A program made the position numbers and the translations under genes. From Delphinapterus leucas (lineage: Eukaryota > Chordata > Mammalia > Artiodactyla > Monodontidae), in NCBI RefSeq assembly GCF_002288925.2, contig NW_022098058.1:2197138-2261137 (forward strand): a stretch of 64,000 nt of DNA, read 5' to 3'. Each line of letters begins with the position of its first letter. Position 1 is the first letter of the stretch. The notes beneath the pieces were generated by a model that did no database searches, had not been told where the DNA came from, and saw only the letters and a list, made by a program, of their open reading frames with translations. Positions 45,670 through 61,529 of this stretch are shown in pieces.

Positions 45670-46119
45670 GAGGAGGGGCTTTCATAAAACCAGACATCCT
45701 TTTTATTTTAGGCTTATCCCTCTCAAACTTCAGGGAGCAAACTCTGAGATTAGTCATACAAGTACTATGGCTACGGCGGGGCCTAAGGCTGCGATGGCCA
45801 GGCTTCTGCCTACGTTTGGTGGGACAGGGGTGGGTGTGGGCCTGTAGGGTGATAGCTGCATCTAATTTATTTTTTTTAAGTTGAGTTGATTGTCAATGTT
45901 TAAAAATCAGGAGAGTTTATTTTAGGTCCAGATTTCTGGCTTCTCTTGGAAAAAATCTGAATATCTGGCAACACTGGACCCCATCCCTACAAGGTGACAC
46001 TTGGCTGTGCTGAATAACAGCTGTCCCCTTAGCCAGGGTGTGGCTCTCCTGGACGCATGTGAGTTTCAGCCACCTGCATGCATCCTCTCTCCGAGCTTCC
46101 TCCGTCCCCACTCCCGCTA

Positions 46120-46521
<402 letters not shown>

Positions 46522-46554
46522 CTAAAGCCTTGGCTCAAAGGGCTCTGGGGTGAG

Positions 46555-46755
46555 GCAGGCCCTAGTTCACACCCCAGCTCAGCTTGGTGGTGTGGGGCAA
46601 GTCCTTAATCCTCAAAGAGCCTCAGTTTCTTCCTCTGTACAATGGGGATGCATATTTATTTCACATGGTTTTGTAAGGATCAAATGCGATGAATACATGT
46701 AAATTGCCTAGCACAGTGCCCGACGCATAGTAGGTGCTGAGTGATCATGTGAATC
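46555..46755 (+). repeat. MIR SINE, near full length
   Basis: GGGGCAAGTCCTTAATCCTC, CCTCAGTTTCTTCCTCTGTA, CAATGGGGATGCATATTTAT and GCCTAGCACAGTGCCCGACG follow the whole MIR 3' half. Confidence 0.88.
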
Positions 46756-47019
46756 AGTAACTACTTGCACGGTGCCCTCACACAATAGGATGTGCAGAGG
46801 GTACCACTTATTTCCTCCTGCCTTCACGTACATACTCTTTCCTATTCCAGGAACTAGGGACACAGCAGTAAAGAGGACAGAGTCCCTTTCAGCCCTTGGG
46901 AAGCTGAGATTCTAGAGGGGGAGGCAGACAAGAAACAAACACACGAACAAGATAATTCAGATACAGATAACGCTGTCAAGAAAAACTCCAGGATGACGTG
47001 GTAGGAAGTGACATGGGCT

Positions 47020-47620
47020 GAAGATACGAAAACAACCCAAATGTCCATTGACAGATGAATGGATAAAGAAAATGTGGGCTACACGTACAATGGAATATTA
47101 TTCAGCTTTAAAAAGAAGGAAATCCTGCCATTTGCAACAACGTGGCTGGACCTGAAGGGCTTTATGCTCCGTAAAATAAGCCAGACACAGGAGGACTTAT
47201 CTGAATAATCTAAAATAGTCAAACCCATAGAAGCAGAGAATAGAAGGGAGGTTGCCAGGGGCTGCACGGAGGGGAAAAGGAGCGTTGTTTTTAGTGGGGA
47301 AAAAGTTTCAGTTATGCAAGATGAGAAAGTTCTAGAGCTCTGCCGTATAGCACAGCGCCGATACTTTAACAATGCGGTGTTGTGCACTTCATAATTGCTT
47401 AAGAGGATCTTACGTGTTCTTACCCCAAAACCGAAAAAACCCATGAAAGAACACAAGGGAATTTTTGGAGGTGGTGGATAGGTTTAGTACCTTGGTTGTG
47501 GTGACTGGTATCATGGGCATATGCATATGTGGAAACTCATCATGTGTGCATTAAACGTGTGCAATTTTTTAATATATAAATTATACCTTAATGAAACTAA
47601 AAAGAAAAAGAAAAAAAATG
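47020..47620 (+). mobile_element. L1M LINE 3' fragment
   Basis: CAACCCAAATGTCCATTGAC, ACAATGGAATATTATTCAGC, AAAATAAGCCAGACACAGGA and a TTATACCTTAATGAAAC end. Homologous to part of 34400-35195; old, frames broken. Confidence 0.9.
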
Positions 47621-49094
47621 CGACATGGCCTGGTAGATCCAGTGGCTACTTTAGCTAGGGTGGCCAGGGAAGACTTCCTGGAGGAGGTGATATTTGAGCA
47701 GACAGAGGAACGATGAGCAGCCAGGTAGTGACCTGGGGGAAGAGTGTTCCAGGCTGAGGAAACAGCAGGGGCTCGGGGAGGGGAAGTGACTTGCCCGAGG
47801 CCACAGGCCAGGGAGGCACTGTAGAATTAGCACCTGCAGGTGGCTACTGGCTGCTGGCAGGATCTCTCTTGTCAGCCCCGTGCGCCCAACTACCCCCATC
47901 TGCTCCGTGTGTTGTACAGCTGCCGCTGAGGCTGCCCATACCTGAAGCCTCTGCAGACGAGCAGGATGTTCGGGCAACTGGCGTCTCCTTGTCACAAAGT
48001 GCCTGGGAGTCCACCCACCCCAATTTGATGGCCAATATCCAATGGCTGAGGTGGAGGTCCAGAAGCCCAGACACCTTGCTGCAGGGCAGGTCAGACCCTG
48101 CAGAGGTACCATGCTCCAGAGCTCCCTGTAAGATCAGGTGGAGACTGAGATTTCTCCAGAAACCCCGGCTGCCTGTGCTTCTTCCTGGGCTCTGTTGCAT
48201 CCCTGACCCTTTACTGGTCTCACCTGAGAGCACCCCGCCAGATCCTGTGCCCACCCATCTCAGGTTCTGCTTTCAAGGAATTCAGCCCAGGAGAGAAGCA
48301 GAGGTGGGACTTGAACCAGAAGTGCTCGATTCTGAACTCCATGCCCGGCAGGGCTGAGTAGGGGAGGGAGATGAGTGAGGACTGTGAAGGCCACGGGGTG
48401 GTTCTCGTTGCTTTGTTCCCTGCCCTCCAGAGCCACGTTTCCGTGGAGTTCTCTCCGTGGCGGGGATGGAGGAAATCCCTGGACCCATCACTGCCCCGCC
48501 CGCACCGCCAGCTGCGGAGACACAGAGCCGGCTCGATCCCTGTCTGACAGTTGCAGAGGCGGGAAGCCAAGCTCCCAGAGCCGGGAGCTGTCATCAGGCC
48601 CCCAAGTTTAAATATAGACAGTCAAGCCTGTAATTTGCCTCTTTTCTCCACGCTGTGGTGCCTATAATTAGAGCCGGGAGACAGCCATGGAGGAGCAGGC
48701 AGCCAGGTGGGGAGGCCTTGGCATCTGCCACATCCTTACCCGGGAGGGGAGGCCAAGGCCGTGTCAGGGCAGCAGGGCTCACCTTGCTTCCGGGCTTGGC
48801 TTCCGGGGCAAGAGGGGCCGTCATCAGCCATCACCTGCAGCTACTAACTCGGGAAACCCGGCTTCTGCTGGGCCTCAAACAAGGGGCTTCTCACCGGGCT
48901 CCTGGCACTGCCCTCTACTTCTTCAGTCTTTCCTCTGCACGGCAGCTGGGCGGTCATCATACAGCTTAACTCCATCCCTGCCCTCCCCCGCTCATGCCTC
49001 TTCCAGGGCTCCCACTGTCCTCAGAATAAAGCCTGCATTGCAAACTCCAGGCCCTACAGAGTCTGCCCCCTGTGCAGCCACCACACCTGCCAAA

Positions 49095-50474
<1,380 letters not shown>

Positions 50475-50516
50475 CTTTGCTCTGGCTGGCGTCCACATTG
50501 CCATCCTGCATTTTAC
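50475..50516 (-). CDS. ATP2B2: PMCA2 site-A cassette 3 (42 nt)
   Basis: Exactly 42 nt. Acceptor …TATAG at 50517-50518, donor GTAACC from 50474. It encodes GKMQDGNVDASQSK in the site-A reading phase. By the usual naming, inclusion alone gives form x and skipping of all three gives z. The donor is a weaker match (GTAACC) than those of constitutive exons, consistent with regulated use. Frame-neutral whether included or skipped. Confidence 0.96.
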
Positions 50517-50907
50517 CTATACGACAAAGAATTTTAACAGACAACAGAGAATCAGACAACACACGTTGGTCACCATGAAGACGCAACAGGGCCACAGACA
50601 TTCATGTCAGATGGAGGGAGGGCCAAGCCGGCTCCGCCCTTCTGTGCAGGGACGCCGGGGAGGCCCCTGAGACAAGAGCAAACCCGTGGTGGCTGCAGGC
50701 TTTCTCTTGATTCTCTGGGGGCACAGAGAGAGCGCTTCTGGGATTATTTTGGCCCTAAGCATTTTACAGATTAACCGGCAGCCTTTGAGGGTAAAGGAAC
50801 CATAGTTGGTTGGCAGGAAGCAGAAGGAGTGGGAGATCTAAGGTCCCCAGTGATTAATGTGGAATTTGGTTGGTGCCTTTTGTGGGCTGAGAGGAGGCAA
50901 AGGGAAA

Positions 50908-50908
<1 letters not shown>

Positions 50909-50952
<44 letters not shown>
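50909..50952. repeat. (GA)n microsatellite
   Basis: Twenty-one consecutive GA units; CU-rich in the transcript, about 400 nt upstream of the 42-nt cassette in gene order. Confidence 0.95.
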
Positions 50953-50953
<1 letters not shown>

Positions 50954-52044
50954 TGATTCTAGAATGGGGAGGAGTTTGGTCAATGTGTCCTTAGTTTCTG
51001 GCTCCAGGAGGGATGATTCCACTTTCTGCTTCTCCTGGTGAAGGGGTGTGAAGCCACGACATGGAGAAACCCCCGCCCAGCCTCACTGAGAGTGACTCAG
51101 GCAAAGGGTGGGCAGGGGCTCCCCAGCGGTGGGCTCTGAGGTGCCCACATGTGTCCAGGGGCCTGGTGGCAGTGCCCTGGCTCCCAAGGGAAAGCTGCCG
51201 ACCCCTCCCCTCCACTGAGCTGTGTGCTCTTTATTCTGGGTTGACCAGCTCAGGCCACAGCAGACAGGTGAAGTCTGGCTGGTGGGATCCCCTGGGTGCC
51301 CCCAGCCCCTTACCCCAGCCCTGCCTATCAGGGACAGATGCTGCCTAGTGCTGGGTCTGGGGCTCCCCACCCCCTAATCAGGGCCGCCGGGGAGGCCGCC
51401 TACCCAGTCTCAGCCGAAGGCGCGTGGCCTGCATTCACAGGGTAGGAGGTATTGGTGACTGCTGCCTGGCAGCCAGACACCTGTCTTCACTTGCTGGCAC
51501 TGCAGGGGTCGGGGGGCACCCTCCTGTCCCACGGGCTCACCCCGAGCTTTGCCCAATGGCTCGCCACCTCAGAAGGACTCTGAGAAGGGTGCCCCCAGCC
51601 CCAGCCATTTGCTGAGAACGAGATTTTCACAGTTCATGTTCCAGGCACATACATGACCACCACAGTTTCATCTGGGCCTCACCACATCCCTACCGGGACG
51701 CTCCAGATCACACCCACTGACAGATGAAAAACTGCGGCTCAGGGAGGGACACTCAGCAGGGTCTCTGCCAGGTCTCAGCTGGTAAATGGAGAGCTGGCCC
51801 CAAAGTACATGCACATTTCTGCCCCCAGCGGGGAGAGTGCAGCCACCCCCAGTCCCCCGAGCCAGGGGGAGGGCAGGTGTTGAGGCGGCACTGGTGGGAC
51901 TGGGCTCCTGAAGCTGCTGTTTCGAAACCAACTAGCCGTGTGGCTTCACCTCTCCCAGCCTCGCTTCCATCTCTGTAACAAGGGGTGGCCACATCGCCTC
52001 CCCGGAGCTCCTAAAAGTTGCCTTAGTGACAACCACTCGCCCAG

Positions 52045-52190
52045 CAGCCTTTGGCACTTTGCAAGTGTCTCCGATCTTGGCAGTTTTCCTGATACCCTGC
52101 AAGGTGGGGCGGGAGGGGTTTTCATCACTCTTATTTTACAGATGAGGAAACTGGGGCCGAGGGAGGTTCAGAGGCAGCTGTCATTTATAG
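52045..52190 (-). repeat. MIR SINE (diverged)
   Basis: TTATTTTACAGATGAGGAAA and CTGGGGCCGAGGGAGGTTCA are inverted MIR words. Confidence 0.7.
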
Positions 52191-52588
52191 AGCATCCTGA
52201 TGACTGTCCTGATGCAAATGTGTGAGAAGTTCAATAAACACTGTCATCCCCACTACCATATCCGTTATAGGTGAGTCGGAGGGGAGAAGTGGCTTCCTGA
52301 ATGCCAGCCCCGCACCATCACTCCAAGGTCAGTGCAGGGCTGCTCCCACTGCCTCTCCCAGCGAAGGGTCCGTGACCCGCCCCGGGGTTTAAAGAGAAAA
52401 GTCCCCGTTACTCTATGGTAAAATTCTTTCTACTGGATTAGAAACAAAACAGAAAAAGGCGTTTTGGAACCAATAGGAATTAACTACAATAATTATTTTT
52501 ATTTTTAAAAATAATTTTACTAACTGGGCTAAAGGGCACCAGAGGACTCCTCTTCAGTAGTTTGCTGTTAGATGGCACAAAGGGGCCT

Positions 52589-52725
52589 CTATCTGCATTG
52601 CATATTGTCAGATGCAATAGCCCGCATGTGCCCAGCAACCAAGCTAGCAATTTCCTCTTTTATTTGCATAGTGACCACATGGCCAGAAAAATAATCAACA
52701 ATGCATATGTTTGAGGGAGGGAGCC
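52589..52725 (-). pseudogene. Possible retroviral integrase-like relic
   Basis: A minus-strand frame contains VDYFSG and, about 25 residues on, IASDN. These resemble the first- and second-aspartate neighbourhoods of retroviral (ERVL-type) integrases. The spacing is much shorter than in an intact enzyme, and stops and frame loss follow, so if real it is a deleted, inactive fragment. Weak evidence; it could be chance. Confidence 0.25.
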
Positions 52726-53849
52726 ATATCCTGGGGGTGCTTTGGTGCAGATGGCCTGGTTTCTCAGAAGCAAGCGACTCATCTGGGGTTCTCCTTAGCC
52801 AGATGGGTACTCGCCTGGCCCTGGAACTGTGGTGGGACGTTGCTCTGGTCCCCCATGGGACTTGGAAGATGGGCTGTGATTCAGGGGAGCTGAGATGGAG
52901 GACAGGACCCAAGATGGGGAACTGGGGTGGAGACCTGGAGGCCCCTCTGTATCAGATGCTAGATGCAGCTTTGCCAAATGGGTCTGTCCTCTCCATGCAC
53001 TGTGAGGGTCATGGGTGCAGAAAGCTTCGATGTGGAAGGCCCATGGTGAGAAGACCCGGTCCTAAATAGGAGACCTGGGAGGTGTCACTTCCCTTCCCTG
53101 TGCCTCTGTCTCTCTCTCTGTGAAAAACAACACTTTCAACCAAGGTGATGCTTATGAAAAGCAAAGTACCTTGTTAATGTCCAGAGTTAAGAGTGATGTA
53201 TAATTAATCGTGATGTATTCTATAGTGATATATCAATAAATATAAAAGAAATAATAAAATAAAAATGGCAATTATAATGCCTCCAAAATGAATGGAACAC
53301 CCCTACCTTTCAGTTGTGGGGGGGCTTGGGGGAGCGGAGTGAGGGGGGCATCCTGCCACCTGAGTGTGTTGTCCACATCCAGGTCATCCTGATTTGGCTC
53401 AGACGAAGGAGGGGAAAGGAACAGTTAATTCTCTCACTCACCAAGGCTCAGCTTAGCACCCCCCAGCCTTTAGTGCACTCTACCTGGAGCCTGGAAAGCA
53501 CGTTAGAACGCAGGTTCTCATTCAGGTCTGGGTGGGGCCTGAGATTCTGCATTTCTAACAAACTCCTGGGAGATGCCCAGGCTTCTGGTCCTCCGACCAC
53601 AATTCGAGTAGCAAAAGCTTAGAGTACTGGTCCCAAAGTATAGTTTGGGGGCCTACCAATCCCATGACATTCAGTCAGGACACAGCACCATCAAGGCTGT
53701 CCCTCTGCAACAAGGAAGAAACCAGTTTTACCCAGTGGGTTCTTAAACACCTTTGACCACAGGAATCCTTTCCTTGGGCAGGGGTGTTGGTGGTGGGGAA
53801 GACTTCTTAACATCCTTGTGAAGTTTACAAGACATTAGCAAGAGTGGCA

Positions 53850-54045
53850 CACTCTTTAGAGCCAGGCAGGCCTGGGTTCACATCCCAGCTTTGCTACTTT
53901 CTAGCTCTGTGACGTTGGACTAGTGTCTTGATCTCCCTGAGGCTCAGTTTCCTCATCTTTAAAGTGGGGACAAAAACCTCTGAATCATAGGGTTATTGTG
54001 AGGACTCAATGAGACGCTTGCAAAGTGCCTGGTGCACAGGAGGTG
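53850..54045 (+). repeat. MIR SINE, near full length
   Basis: GCCTGGGTTCACATCCCAGC, GCTACTTTCTAGCTCTGTGA, GGCTCAGTTTCCTCATCTTT, AATCATAGGGTTATTGTGAG and GTGCCTGGTGCACAGG; well preserved. Confidence 0.92.
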
Positions 54046-55544
54046 GTTAAGGAATGGCAGTTCCCCGTCTTTTCCTGCAGCTTTTCTTGGGACACTTGGA
54101 GTTTTCTGCTACAGTTGCAAGTGAGGCTGCCCCTTTTTTGGGACCCACTAGTCTGGATGCGGTCTATATGTTCCCCGAGCCCAGCAGGCTTGTCATCCTG
54201 GGGGAAGCAGGATGCCACTTTCTGTTTCCTCCCTGCCACCCCCCAGCCCCCCACATGGGTTTGCCTACTTTGGTTCTTCCTGTTATCTCTCGCCACCCCT
54301 CCCTCACACATGACACCTCCCACACCCCAGGCTGTCCTGATTTCTCCTCCTGTGCCTGAAATAGACTCATACCCGAATTAGCCCTTCTTGGCGAGGCCCT
54401 GCTCACAGAGCAGTCTTGCCCAGCCCCTGACATCTACGGTGTGTGTCGGGGGTGCTTCCATCTTTGGTCACTTTGAATCCGGGTGGCTCAGCCAGAGGTC
54501 TAGGGCAGGGGACGGGAGGATGGGGCGGGACCAGAGCTCCATGTTTTCCAGGAGTGGTGAAGAGTAAATGATATAATGGATGAGAAACCCGCAGCCAGAG
54601 ATGCCTGGGATGCGTGACGCTGGAAAAAAGAAAACTTTCCCTCCCCTTCAGTTCTCCAGGGCAATGGTTTCACGACCAAGCCCTAACAGCTCCCAGGAGC
54701 AGTCTGGGTGACTTTACGTCACCTAATTTGGGTACGGGGACGTACCTGAGAAGATGGGAGGGTACAGAGATAAGAAATCTTGGAGGCAAATGAATGGAAT
54801 TCCTTCCTGCCTGTGTGTCAGGAGGTGAAGATGCAGCTCCCAGGTACAGTGGCAGCCCTCTGCCCCCACCACTCATCCCCGAGGAGGCCAGTAAGAATGC
54901 AGAGACTCAGAACAAACGCTCCAGCACAGGCAACAGCAAGAAACACCAGTCCACATCCCAGGGGCAGAACTAGGCCCGAGCACAAGCGAACCCCCGGCCC
55001 GTTCGCTCCGTGAGAGAGAAGAGAAAGAATGTCTACTAGTGGCTCAGCCATGCTACGGGGTGGGGTCCAGGAGCTGAGCTCTGGCCTGGGTCCCCCTGCC
55101 TCGAGGGAACTGGCGAGTCAAGGACCGGAGCCTTCAGTGGGGACCCAGACGCCAGCTTCAGCCTAGGTCCTGACCCCGGGCCTTCTTCCCAAAGCCGGGG
55201 CCAGGAACGGGCTTAGGAGAGGGCCACGCCGGGCGGGACGCTGCTTCTTGGGGGGCCAGATCTGAAGCCAAGGTCACGTCCCTCTTCCGGGCTTCACCGG
55301 GGGTCAAGGGCCCAACAGGAGCCAGTGCCATCGTGGCAGCCACGAGTGGGGGCAGAGCTGGATCCCCGGTGGTGGCTTCTCTCTTAAGCGCCTGCCCCGT
55401 GTGAGAGGACGACCGTCCCCGAGCTGCCCATGCACATCCAAGTCTGTGCCGTCCAGACTAGGGAGAGGCAAGCCCAGAGTTGAGGGTGTGGGAGACGCCC
55501 ATCCAACCGAGACCGAGAGCTCGCCCTGGGAGCGGGACACGTAC

Positions 55545-55604
55545 CATTGACTAGGCTGGTATTTGCGCTATCTGCAGCATTTGAACCTGCCGCGCCATCG
55601 GCCG
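55545..55604 (-). CDS. ATP2B2: PMCA2 site-A cassette 2 (60 nt)
   Basis: Exactly 60 nt. Acceptor …CCCGCAG at 55605-55607, donor GTACGT from 55544. It encodes ADGAAGSNAADSANTSLVN, an Ala/Asn/Ser-rich flexible insert. With cassettes 1 and 3 it makes form w, which targets PMCA2 to the apical membrane and stereocilia in published work; with cassette 1 only it makes form y. The Gly and Thr in AAGSN and SANTS differ from the AAASN and SANAS that I recall for human. Confidence 0.96.
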
Positions 55605-56691
55605 CTGCGGGGGTGGGAGGGATGGAAAACGCAGGGTGTCACAATGGAGAAAAGCAACAACGCAGGACAGCAACAACAATCGACATGAACCGACTTGCGG
55701 GAAATGAGAGGACTACGTTCTTAAAAAAACATCTCCGTTGGAGATCAAGAAACTCAAATTTGGGGGTGGAGGTGAAATGTTCCCATAGAGATGCCACAGA
55801 AGTCGGGGGGAAAAACTCAGACGTGGAGGGTCTTTGAAATAAAATATGGAGGATGATCAATGTGGTTACGCGGGGTGGCACTGTTGGTGGTGAGGTTCTG
55901 GACTGAGGCACCCCGTTGGCCCAAGCAATCAGGCGGGTGCCTTTCAGACAGGGTTCTAGGAGAGGGTCTGGCTGACCATCAGGGCCAGAGGCGCTCATGG
56001 CCAGGAGTCGACTCAAAATATTCAGCGAGCAGTGCAGTGCGGGCACTGGCCGTTCTGAAGGGCTGCTTGCTATGACCATTGCTGTGTCCCGGAAGAACGT
56101 CCGTCCACGGCAGTGACTTAGGATTCATGCCCTTGACTCAGGCTACTGCCCATGGCCAACTCCTCCTTCCCTAACTGGCACTCAAAAGCTCGCCTTGGTG
56201 ACCCCCATGGGAGGTGCCCCACCACTTAAAAGGTGACATCAAGCATGTGGTATTTTGTGCATGAGACAGAGAAGGTACTAGCGAGTTTTCCTTAATTTAG
56301 GAATCAAAAATGATAGGATGTGCTCCAATTCACTCTTGCTGCTTTTTCTTGGGGTGGGGAAACGGGTCCTGTGGGAAGGAGAGGGAAGAGATGCTGGGTA
56401 AGGTGGCTGTGCTGTGAGGCGAGGGGAAGGTGCTGAGCGGGCTGAGGGCGTGTGGAGGTGGTGGTGGTGCCATTTGCACTGAAAGCCCTGGGAGGCAGGC
56501 AGACCAGGGTGCTGGCCGGTCCCGTGGGGCTGGCAGTGCACGGGGGCACAGTGGAGGTCTGGTGGGGCGGAGCCCCCAGCAGTCAGGTACCCCCTTTAGC
56601 TGTGTGCTGGGGATCTAGGGCCAGGGCTCAGGGGTCAATGGCTGCTGCTATTTCTAAAACCCCATCTACCCTGAGGAGTGTCTTACTGTAC
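55605..56691 (-). other. ATP2B2: Intron between site-A cassettes 1 and 2
   Basis: 1.1 kb, unique sequence, with no repeat family recognised. The first and last ~100 bases may hold splicing regulators for the cassettes, but none can be assigned from sequence alone. Confidence 0.8.
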
Positions 56692-56724
56692 CTGGTAGCT
56701 GAAGGCCATCCCCCTTCTTCACAC
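56692..56724 (-). CDS. ATP2B2: PMCA2 site-A cassette 1 (33 nt)
   Basis: Exactly 33 nt. It encodes VKKGDGLQLP with flanking split codons. Donor GTACAG from 56691. The acceptor is unusually poor: the 25 bases before CAG read CATGTCTCAAAAATCATCACA with almost no pyrimidine run. Such microexons depend on enhancers, fitting tissue-limited use in forms w and y. Frame-neutral on skipping. Confidence 0.96.
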
Positions 56725-58582
<1,858 letters not shown>

Positions 58583-60100
58583 TCAAGGTGTGTACTCAAG
58601 GTGGGTCCTTTAAAGACGATTTCACCTTGGGATAGTGCTGTGATGGGCCTGGAGCTCAAACACTGCTATACCTCAATTCTTAGGCCCCCAGAAAGCTCAG
58701 GCCTACCACCTCCTACCTGCTCCTAGAGAATCCCTTCTTCTCTCCTCTCTCTCCCCTTCCCCCTCTCCCAGTCTTACGGGCCAAGCAGGGACCACTCCCT
58801 CTTTTCCTTAATGATATATCTAGAACCAGACCTTGCTCTGCAACCAGCCAAAAAAAATGCCAACTAAGCCCTGGACTGGACTGCTTAAAATGGGGTCCAC
58901 CAACTTCCCAAAGATCTGGGGAAAGAGTTCAGGGCTCTATGAAGTTGAATGAGAAAACAATGACCTCTTTATTTTCACAAACATCAAACTGAAATTTCGC
59001 ATTTCCCCCTATTAAGAACATAGGCAATAAACCCCGCGAGTGTCAGTGGTGGCCACAACACCATTACATATGTTACAGAAATCATGGGTTTTTTTTAATA
59101 TCACTTTATAGCTGTTGCAGCTACTTTTTAGGCTTATCCTTATTTTACAACTAAGGCAATTATTACACTGACTGCTGGATCTTGTTATTCAGTGTGCTAA
59201 TAAAGAAGCACATATGTTACTACACCACACATTAATTCTTTTTTAATTACTTTAACTATTTCAATCTAATTGGCTTCCTTTGTGATCCAGTGTATTTTAT
59301 TTTATGTATTTCCAAGTTTTATTCTGAATAGGGGTGGCCCATTATGACCTCAGACCTCCCCAGGGGTCTGCGGTGCAAGAAAATTTAAGAACTCCTTTCC
59401 TAGAATTTTAGATTTTTAAAACTGGGTTCCAAAGGGTCCTGGAATTCTTTCAGGGGGCAGGACGGGAGCCATAGGGGGCAAGGGAGGCCTTTGGTCAGAG
59501 TGGCCCCAAGTTTATTCATCTTTGGGGTTTCTGCGTCAGCTTTTATTTGACAAGAGGGCACTCTGCTTAGTAAAGAATCTAGATAAATGAAGTTTGGCCT
59601 GTCAGGTGTTCCTTTTTTCCGCTCTGGCTAGAAAGCTCTCTATAATGCGGCATACAATTTCTCCTTCAGCAGAGAACTAACAGCCCGATCCTGCCTGGTG
59701 CAGGGTCTCTGGCCATCCCCAGGCCGCACAGGAAGAGCTATACCTGGTCTACCAGACAGACGGCCACGGCCACTGACCCCAGCCACTAAACAGCCCTGAT
59801 GACTTGCTTCTTGAACTCCTTCTGCTGTTGAGAGATTTTCCTTCTTTCCCCTCAAGATCATGGTCATTTCCTCCTGTTTTCAGGCTCACTTGTCACTGAT
59901 GGCCTTCTCCTGGCCTCCCACTTTGCTTCAGACTTGAAGTCTAGGTGGACAAACTCATTAGGATTGTATCTAAAATAAGAGTCAAGAGGTTCTGAGTCAG
60001 GGCAAGAAGCACTTTCCTTAAAGCAAGGAATCTCTTTTCACTTTTCAAGAGGTTTCACCCACCCCTTCCCTTTCCTTCTGGGATCTGAGAGATGTCTTGA

Positions 60101-60165
60101 GACTGTGTGTGTGTGCGTGTGTGTGTTTGCACACGTGCCTGTGTGCGTGTGCATGTGTGGTGTTC
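60101..60165. repeat. (GT)n microsatellite
   Basis: GT units with GC and TG interruptions. Confidence 0.9.
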
Positions 60166-60784
60166 CAGCCTTTTGGCCTCCAGGGTCTCAGGATCTTAAA
60201 GTGCTTTACAGACAGACAGATACCCTCCAGTAAGCTCCTTTGAGGTGGTAAAGGTTGGTCTGTCCATCCATGATGGGTAAACCAAGTCATGAAGGCTCCC
60301 AGAGGCAGCATGGAGCCCAGCAAGCTGTACCAGGACCTGGGCTCTCAGGGGGTGAGCTCCTCAGCTGGTTCTTTACCCATTCCCAGCCTCTTCAGTCCCC
60401 GAGCCGGGCACAGTGGGGACCACAGAATGAGCTCGGACACTAACTCCAGGCCGATCAGCCCAGGCCTGGTGTCTTCCCATCACAGACAGACCCTGAAGCA
60501 CACGTACCCCACAAGGGGCACAAACAGGGAGAATCTGGGCCCAACTATGGGACTCTGGGAGCTACGATAACTTGCTGACAAAATGCTTTCTCATGCACGG
60601 GCTCAGCTCATGTGGGAGCTGGCAGGATGGACTGTTAAATACCAGCAGTATTAGAGGAGGAAACTGAGGCCCAGAGAGGTCACACGTGGGGTCACTGTAG
60701 ATCTTTAAAGGTGAGGGCTGAACACACTTCAGTGCACTCACAGGGCGTAGATGGCAGGGACAGCGACCAGTGCTACCTTCTGCA

Positions 60785-60950
60785 GGATACCTACTCCGCT
60801 CCAGGCTTTGTGCCCTAACCCTAACCCTAATCCTTCACACGCAATCATCTCATTAGTCCTCATACTGGCCCTCGGTCGACAGAACAGGAAACTGAGGGAG
60901 AAGCAGCTTGCCCAGGGTCACCAGCTGGAGAGGGACCAAGCCCTTGTCCG
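60785..60950 (-). repeat. MIR SINE (diverged)
   Basis: CAATCATCTCATTAGTCCTC, AGGAAACTGAGGGAGAAGCA and GCTTGCCCAGGGTCACCAGC are inverted MIR. Confidence 0.75.
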
Positions 60951-61529
60951 GTTTCTCACATATTGCTTTTCCCCAGGAAAGAAGGCTTCACACTCTGGTC
61001 TCAAACATGTTTGTGAAAAAGTTGGCTCTGCCTGGGTGGCGATGGAGAAGCTGTTCCCCACCTCCCCAGTCCTGGGCGGGATGGAAAAAGACACAGGGGG
61101 CCAATTTCCACCCAAGATAATCAGACCCCAAATCACCTTCTAATCTAATCACTCCCATCTCAGCAGGGAGCTGGGGGCCCTGCACTGGGAGGCCAGGGAG
61201 GAGGGAGGAAGGAGGAGGAAGCCAGGGAGGTGGCCTCTGCCCGCAACATGGGGACGTGGGGACATGGGGTGAAGGCGTAGTATGCCCCCCACCCAGCCTC
61301 GATGAGCCCTGGGGAGTCCTCCAGGCCCTAGCATCAGATAGGCCAGAGAAGTTGGGGGCATCAAACTCCCCCTCTGGTCCTCCCTCCCTCTGTGCCCCAG
61401 GAGCATGCTCAGCCTTCGCTCTGACCATTGCCCCCCCAGCTCAGACACCCCCCCCATAGCTCCCCAAAGTCCAAACACCTTGGTCAGCACCCCCTGGATC
61501 ACACCTCAACCTTCTTCCGGCCCTTGACC

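Larger units (their letters stand above)
50517..55544 (-). other. ATP2B2: Intron between site-A cassettes 2 and 3
   Basis: 5.0 kb. It holds a GA repeat (50909-50952), MIR at 52045-52190 and 53850-54045, an AT-rich patch at 52430-52520, and a possible degraded retroviral pol relic (52589-52725). 51060-52040 and 54060-55500 are unique with no recognisable element. Confidence 0.8.
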
